Under the pieces are notes generated by a model. That model saw nothing but the letters and a program-made list of their open reading frames with translations, was not told the DNA's origin and searched no databases. From an uncultured Spirochaetaceae bacterium (GTDB lineage: Bacteria > Spirochaetota > Spirochaetia > Sphaerochaetales > Sphaerochaetaceae): DNA of 64,000 bases. Location of the stretch: the NCBI GenBank assembly GCA_944389105.1, contig CALXLD010000006.1, forward strand, positions 1 to 64,000, in the 5' to 3' direction. Position numbers and translations under genes: made by a program. This document shows, in pieces, positions 60,281 through 64,000 of the stretch. Numbering within the stretch: the stretch's first letter is position 1; every line of letters starts with the position of its first letter.

Positions 60281-60406
60281 CTATTGGACATATATTCCCG
60301 TAGGTCCATCAGCACCCCCGATAACAGTACTCTTCCCATTATTTCCAGCAAGAAATACAGCAAGGAGAATAGCTGCTATTACAGCTATCACGGCTATCTT
60401 TCTCAT
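60281..60406 (-). CDS. 41-aa membrane microprotein with GGADGPT motif
   Basis: A 41-codon gene too short for a normal ORF scan. A basic start (M-R-K) is followed by one hydrophobic helix at 4-20, then G-N-N-G-K-S-T-V, then G-G-A-D-G-P-T-G-I-Y-V at 30-40. The G-G-A-D-G-P-T motif, with its aspartate, is the hallmark of the sodium-pumping decarboxylase beta subunits (OadB/GcdB/MmdB), where it lies in the membrane and helps carry sodium. No such decarboxylase is near. The ATG overlaps the ppk stop (ATGA), so it is co-translated with ppk. I recall similar short GGADGPT proteins annotated as decarboxylase fragments in anaerobes, but could not check. Function unknown. Confidence 0.72.
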   Translation of the reverse strand: MRKIAVIAVIAAILLAVFLAGNNGKSTVIGGADGPTGIYVQ

Positions 60407-62463
60407 AGATAGACCTTGCCGTTCCTAAAAAGCTCAAGGAATCTCTCCTGGGAATCAACCTGCTCACCGCTTTCAGGCACAGCAGCATAATGTCCATCCC
60501 CAAGCAGCATCCGGGCTTTTACGTTATCGCGGAACATGATATCCAGCATCTTGAGGATTGTGCTCTTGATTTTAGGATCAAGTACCGGAGTTGCTATCTC
60601 AACTCTCCTGTCAATATTCCTTGTCATCAGATCTGCTGAGGAGATATACATCGCTCCGGAACCGAAGCTGTATATCCTTGAATGCTCAAGGAAACGTCCG
60701 ACAATGCTTATTATCATTATATTGTCGGTTAGCTCAGGAACTCCAGGAAGAAGACATGCGATTCCTCGTATAAGAAGCCTGATCTTCACCCCGGCTTTCG
60801 ATGCCTCCACAAGCTTATCAATCATATCCTTATCGGAAAGAGAGTTCATCTTGCATGTGATTGAACCTTCCTTCCCTTTCGCGATCTCCTTGTCCATCGC
60901 AGCCAGAATTCCGGTCTTGAATGTAGCAGGAGACACAAGGAGACGGCGATACTTAGTATCCATATTAAGAGTCGCAAGATTGCGGAAGAATGCAACACCA
61001 TCAAGCCCGATATCCTTATCGGCGGTTATTATATTCAGATCCGTATACTGCTTTGCTGTGCTCTCATTGTAATTGCCGGTCCCGAGATGCGTGATATACC
61101 TCACGCCGCCGTTATCCTGAAGAACTATTGAGATTATCTTTGAATGAACCTTGTAGTTCTCCATACCATAGAAGACAGTGCATCCCGCTTCCTGAAGCTG
61201 CTCTGCATAGCTGAGATTCGATTCCTCATCAAAACGTGCACAAAGCTCCATCACAACGGAAACATCCTTGCCGTTTTCTGCAGCACGTGCAAGAGCTGCG
61301 GCAATCCTGGAATTCTTCGCAAGACGGTAAATCGTGATCTTTATATTTGATACCCTCGGATCATCAGCACACTCTTCCAGAAGCCAGAGAAGCGGATCCA
61401 TTGTCTGGAATGGATAGGCAAGGAAAACATCCTTTCTCAGGACTGTGTCTATCATGTTGCCGCGCTGGAGCCCAGCAGGGACACTTCCCCTGAAAGATGG
61501 ATACCTTAATTGATGGCGGGTCTCCATAGGGAAGAATTCATCGAGCTGGTACATATACTTATATGAAAAACATCCACCGACAAGGAATACCTGATTTTTC
61601 TTTATACCAAGATGCTTTACAAGAAACTGCTTCAGGTCCTCTGAAGGGGTATTCATCTCAAGGCGTACAGCAGCAAGGGATCCCCTGCTCTCAACCTTGT
61701 TCCTGATGAGCTTGGAGAAATCAAAATCATATTCGATATCCGCATCTTCGACAGATGCCTCAAAATCAGCATTCCTTGTAACTCTGAGAAGGGATTTCTC
61801 CTTCACTGCAGAGCCAGGGAAAAGAAGATCACCGAAGAGGTAGAGAAGCACCTCGGAGGGAATAATCCTCACCTTCTTTCCGCCGCCAAGCCTGACAAGA
61901 TCGGATATCCTCCGTCCCATCGAGACAACGCCGAACATCTCCCTGCCATCCCTTTCCAGGCGGAGCACCAGATAAAGCCTCTGATTCTCAAACCGGATCA
62001 TCGGGTGCTTTGCATCGAGGACAAGCGGAGACAGGAACGGCACCATGCTCTCCTGGAAATACCTGAAAGCCTTGGTCTTCATCGTCTCGGAAATCGTCTG
62101 GGGCATCAGGATGTCCACACCGGCTGTCTTGAGCTCCTTTCTAAGCTTCATGAAAGTCTCATCAGCCTTCTTATAAAGACCTGGAAGCAGGGAAAGAATC
62201 ATATCTATCTGATCACGGGCCGTCATGCCTGTTTTGTTATCTATATACGTAGGGGAATGAAGTTCAAGGTTCAGAAGCGATCCCAGCCGCACCCTGACGA
62301 ATTCATCAAGGTTGGAAATGAAGATAGAGAGAAAGCGGCATCTTTCAAGAAGAGGGTTTGATATATCCCGGGCCTGGTCAAGAACTCTCTTATCGAACTG
62401 CAACCATGAATACTCTCTGTTGATATAAGGCGGTTTTATAGCCGCGTGTGTTTCCTTAGCCAT
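60403..62463 (-). CDS. ppk1: polyphosphate kinase
   Basis: A 686-residue PPK1, which builds long-chain polyphosphate from ATP. The opening N-R-E-Y-S-W-L-Q-F-D-x-R-V-L, the catalytic histidine in Y-K-V-H-S-K near 425 and R-F-D-E before it are clear, with two phospholipase-D-like domains in the second half. The ATG at 62463 is preferred: GGAGG lies 6 nt before it, and it overlaps the ppx stop by 8 nt. It is followed by the microprotein gene in ATGA overlap. Confidence 0.94.
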   Translation of the reverse strand: MAKETHAAIKPPYINREYSWLQFDKRVLDQARDISNPLLERCRFLSIFISNLDEFVRVRLGSLLNLELHSPTYIDNKTGMTARDQIDMILSLLPGLYKKADETFMKLRKELKTAGVDILMPQTISETMKTKAFRYFQESMVPFLSPLVLDAKHPMIRFENQRLYLVLRLERDGREMFGVVSMGRRISDLVRLGGGKKVRIIPSEVLLYLFGDLLFPGSAVKEKSLLRVTRNADFEASVEDADIEYDFDFSKLIRNKVESRGSLAAVRLEMNTPSEDLKQFLVKHLGIKKNQVFLVGGCFSYKYMYQLDEFFPMETRHQLRYPSFRGSVPAGLQRGNMIDTVLRKDVFLAYPFQTMDPLLWLLEECADDPRVSNIKITIYRLAKNSRIAAALARAAENGKDVSVVMELCARFDEESNLSYAEQLQEAGCTVFYGMENYKVHSKIISIVLQDNGGVRYITHLGTGNYNESTAKQYTDLNIITADKDIGLDGVAFFRNLATLNMDTKYRRLLVSPATFKTGILAAMDKEIAKGKEGSITCKMNSLSDKDMIDKLVEASKAGVKIRLLIRGIACLLPGVPELTDNIMIISIVGRFLEHSRIYSFGSGAMYISSADLMTRNIDRRVEIATPVLDPKIKSTILKMLDIMFRDNVKARMLLGDGHYAAVPESGEQVDSQERFLELFRNGKVYL

Positions 62464-63361
62464 TGAATTCCTCCACAAGGAGCCTGAGATACCCATCCTT
62501 GACTCCTTTTCCTGAAACTATCAATTCACTCGATGAATAACGCTCTGCAATCTCATCAGCAAGAACTGCTGCGGGAATCAGCATATGCACCTTCTCCGGC
62601 ACATTGCGTATAAGAATAAGAGCCCTGTCATCGGAAGTTATCAAGTGTTTTATAAGCTTCCTGAGCTTCTTTTTCTCAATCCTTCTCAACGAAGAATCAG
62701 GCACTGAGAAATAATCAGCATAGACGCTGTAAAGAGCTTCTGCATTGCTTCCGACAAGGATGATCCTTGCGAATGTCCGCTCCGGGAATACAGAATTCTT
62801 TTCAAGCATCCTGTCTATTTTCTTTCTGAGCTTCTTCACATCATCCTTTGCCGGATACATGCCATCGAAAGCCTGGAAGAGCGCCGCTGGCCCGATATCG
62901 AGCGCGAACATATCACTCTTGTCGCTGTCAGACATATCGACGATTGAGGATGAATATCCCCCGATATCAAGCAGGATGGAATTGCCAAGCGTTGTATACT
63001 CCCTGTTTGCGATATAATCGGCATAGGCTTCCGACTGTCCATCCAGATTAGTAATCGGAAGTCCTGTTCCTACCTTTACTGCTGCAACAACTTCGCCATA
63101 ATTCCTGATCATCCTCATTGAGGCAGTTGAGATTATATGGACAGATTCAGCTCCTACCTTCTGAGCTGTCTCAATCAGGGACTTTATTGAATCCACTACT
63201 CTCTCGATTCCCCTGTCCGACAGCTTTCCCTTCTTGGAAAGATACCCTAGGATGGATACGGATTTCCTGAGTCCTACGACAGGAACCATCATCTCACCGC
63301 TTACTTCCTCCACAAGAAGAGAAAGGGAAGTACTGGAGAAATCAATAACAGCTATCTTCAC
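62456..63361 (-). CDS. ppx: Ppx/GppA-family exopolyphosphatase/pppGpp phosphohydrolase
   Basis: A 301-residue phosphatase of the sugar-kinase/Hsp70 fold. The start I-A-V-I-D-F-S-S-T-S, the region with the catalytic glutamate in D-G-Q-S-E-A-Y near 115, and L-L-D-I-G-G-Y-S-S near 143 are the family motifs (canonical D-I-G-G-G-S has become D-I-G-G-Y-S). It would degrade polyphosphate or pppGpp. The GTG start overlaps the pfk stop by 4 nt (GTGA), and its end overlaps ppk, giving an enzyme pair that makes and breaks polyphosphate. Confidence 0.88.
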   Translation of the reverse strand: MKIAVIDFSSTSLSLLVEEVSGEMMVPVVGLRKSVSILGYLSKKGKLSDRGIERVVDSIKSLIETAQKVGAESVHIISTASMRMIRNYGEVVAAVKVGTGLPITNLDGQSEAYADYIANREYTTLGNSILLDIGGYSSSIVDMSDSDKSDMFALDIGPAALFQAFDGMYPAKDDVKKLRKKIDRMLEKNSVFPERTFARIILVGSNAEALYSVYADYFSVPDSSLRRIEKKKLRKLIKHLITSDDRALILIRNVPEKVHMLIPAAVLADEIAERYSSSELIVSGKGVKDGYLRLLVEEFNG

Positions 63362-64000
63362 GCTTCATCTCCAAAATAAATACCTATCGCCCTTGCCATC
63401 GCAACACGCTGATCTGTCAAAGGCACTGATTTTGTCTTGCCTGCAATATCCGAAAGCTTGTTATATGTAACATGGTTATCCCTCATAGCCACCGTGACGC
63501 CGAAATTCCCGCGCTTTACAAGCTCTCCTGCAAAAGATCCCATCTCCGTTGACAGGAAGCGATCATATGGAGAAGGTGCACCACCTCTCTGAAGATGCCC
63601 TGGAACAACTACCCTGGTCTCTACTCCGGCATTCTCCTCAATATACTGGGCAAGCTTCTCAGTGCCAGTGGCTCGTCCTCCCCTGTATTCAAGGCGCTCT
63701 GCTTTCTTCATCTTTGCCTCTTCCCTGCTCATGGCACCTTCAGCAATAGCGATGATGTTGAAAGCCTTTCCTGAATCAAGACGCTTTTTAACCATCCTGA
63801 CGACGGTATCCGGATCATAAGGAATCTCAGGGATAAGGATTATGTCAGCACCTCCTGCAACCCCTGCATATAAAGTGAGCCAGCCCACCTTGTTTCCCAT
63901 CAGCTCTATAAGCATAGTACGGCCATGGCTGGCTGCCGTAGTATGAATACGGTCTATGCATTCTGTAGCGATATCCACAGCAGAATGGAAGCCGAAAGTC
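63358..64000 (-). CDS. 6-phosphofructokinase, partial (C-terminal part)
   Basis: The C-terminal 213 codons of a phosphofructokinase; the gene continues beyond the right edge. In frame at the edge is T-F-G-F-H-S-A-V, matching the PFK motif T-F-G-F-D-T-A-V, followed by the substrate-contacting M-G-x-x-x-G (here M-G-N-K-V-G), A-G-G-A-D-I-I-L-I-P-E and G-H-L-Q-R-G-G-x-P-S-x-Y-D-R. Whether ATP or pyrophosphate is the phosphate donor depends on residues outside the window. It overlaps ppx by 4 nt and leads the pfk-ppx-ppk run. Confidence 0.92.
   Translation of the reverse strand, partial: TFGFHSAVDIATECIDRIHTTAASHGRTMLIELMGNKVGWLTLYAGVAGGADIILIPEIPYDPDTVVRMVKKRLDSGKAFNIIAIAEGAMSREEAKMKKAERLEYRGGRATGTEKLAQYIEENAGVETRVVVPGHLQRGGAPSPYDRFLSTEMGSFAGELVKRGNFGVTVAMRDNHVTYNKLSDIAGKTKSVPLTDQRVAMARAIGIYFGDEA

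Noticed and set aside
1..64000. CRISPR arrays, prophage modules, complete insertion sequences
   Set aside because: No regularly spaced direct repeats, no phage structural genes and no transposase with terminal inverted repeats were found; only the Rpn-family nuclease at the left edge is mobile-related.

Overview
The window reads as a compact bacterial chromosome segment, most probably from a host-associated or anaerobic member of the Spirochaetota (Treponema/Sphaerochaeta-like). This assignment is inference. It rests on a substrate-binding protein whose signal peptide ends in ANGAQE, a YmdB-like protein of a divergent type, BspA-type leucine-rich repeats, ferredoxin-fused oxidoreductases and an HPr kinase. 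Genes are tightly packed, many overlap by 4 nt (ATGA/GTGA/TTGA), and TTG and GTG starts are common. I see no prophage, CRISPR array or complete insertion sequence. The only mobile-type gene is an Rpn-family nuclease at the left edge.

Layout. 0-6 kb: Rpn nuclease, rplM-rpsI, and a rimO-uvrD/pcrA operon. 5.8-13 kb: an orphan pair of oligopeptide-transporter ATPases, a SprT-like/DUF2786 protein, and the coupled run aroA - threonine aldolase - EFR1 flavodoxin/ferredoxin - MalY/PatB aminotransferase. 13-19 kb: addB-addA. 18.8-22.6 kb: CPBP protease, membrane-anchored nuclease, ferredoxin-type aldo/keto reductase and MBL hydrolase. 23-28 kb: tRNA-Leu(CAG), then ymdB-like - rseC-like - lptC - lptA - lptB - rpoN - hpf. 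28.2-30.1 kb: a leucine-rich-repeat lipoprotein gene broken by two frameshifts, lying between hpf and hprK. 30.4-36.3 kb: hprK-ptsH-lexA-like-holA, uvrC and an SPL-family radical SAM gene. 36.3-43 kb: an XRE regulator fused to a desulfoferrodoxin module, then a LacI-controlled sugar operon (AGE epimerase plus CUT2 transporter). 43-47.4 kb: argCJBD. 47.5-52.4 kb: a lone E2-like acyltransferase, MATE exporter, alpha/beta hydrolase, vsr, a lipoprotein and a GNAT. 52.4-58 kb: groEL, a DUF92/polyprenol-kinase-like pair, DUF2207 and LemA. 58-64 kb: argR-pgi, and on the other strand pfk-ppx-ppk followed by an unlisted 41-aa membrane microprotein carrying the GGADGPT motif of sodium-pumping decarboxylase beta subunits.

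How the genes work together. Arginine synthesis (argCJBD) and its regulator argR share TATGCA/TGCATA half-sites in their promoters. The LacI gene and the sugar operon each carry a TTGAA-N4-TTCAA operator. DNA repair is well represented (UvrD/PcrA, AddAB, UvrC, SPL, Vsr, a LexA-like repressor). Glycolysis and polyphosphate metabolism are linked in one operon (pfk-ppx-ppk).

Main observations. (1) About fourteen promoter-proximal genes have a TANNNT -10 element 6-8 nt before the ATG and no Shine-Dalgarno, which predicts leaderless mRNAs. Several have a -35 of the form TTGC at 17-18 bp spacing. (2) A 41-codon GGADGPT microprotein gene overlaps the ppk stop codon. (3) An XRE regulator keeps both iron sites of a desulfoferrodoxin. 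(4) The LexA-like protein lacks the residues needed for self-cleavage. (5) Adjacent genes resemble the plant VTE5 and VTE6 prenol kinases.
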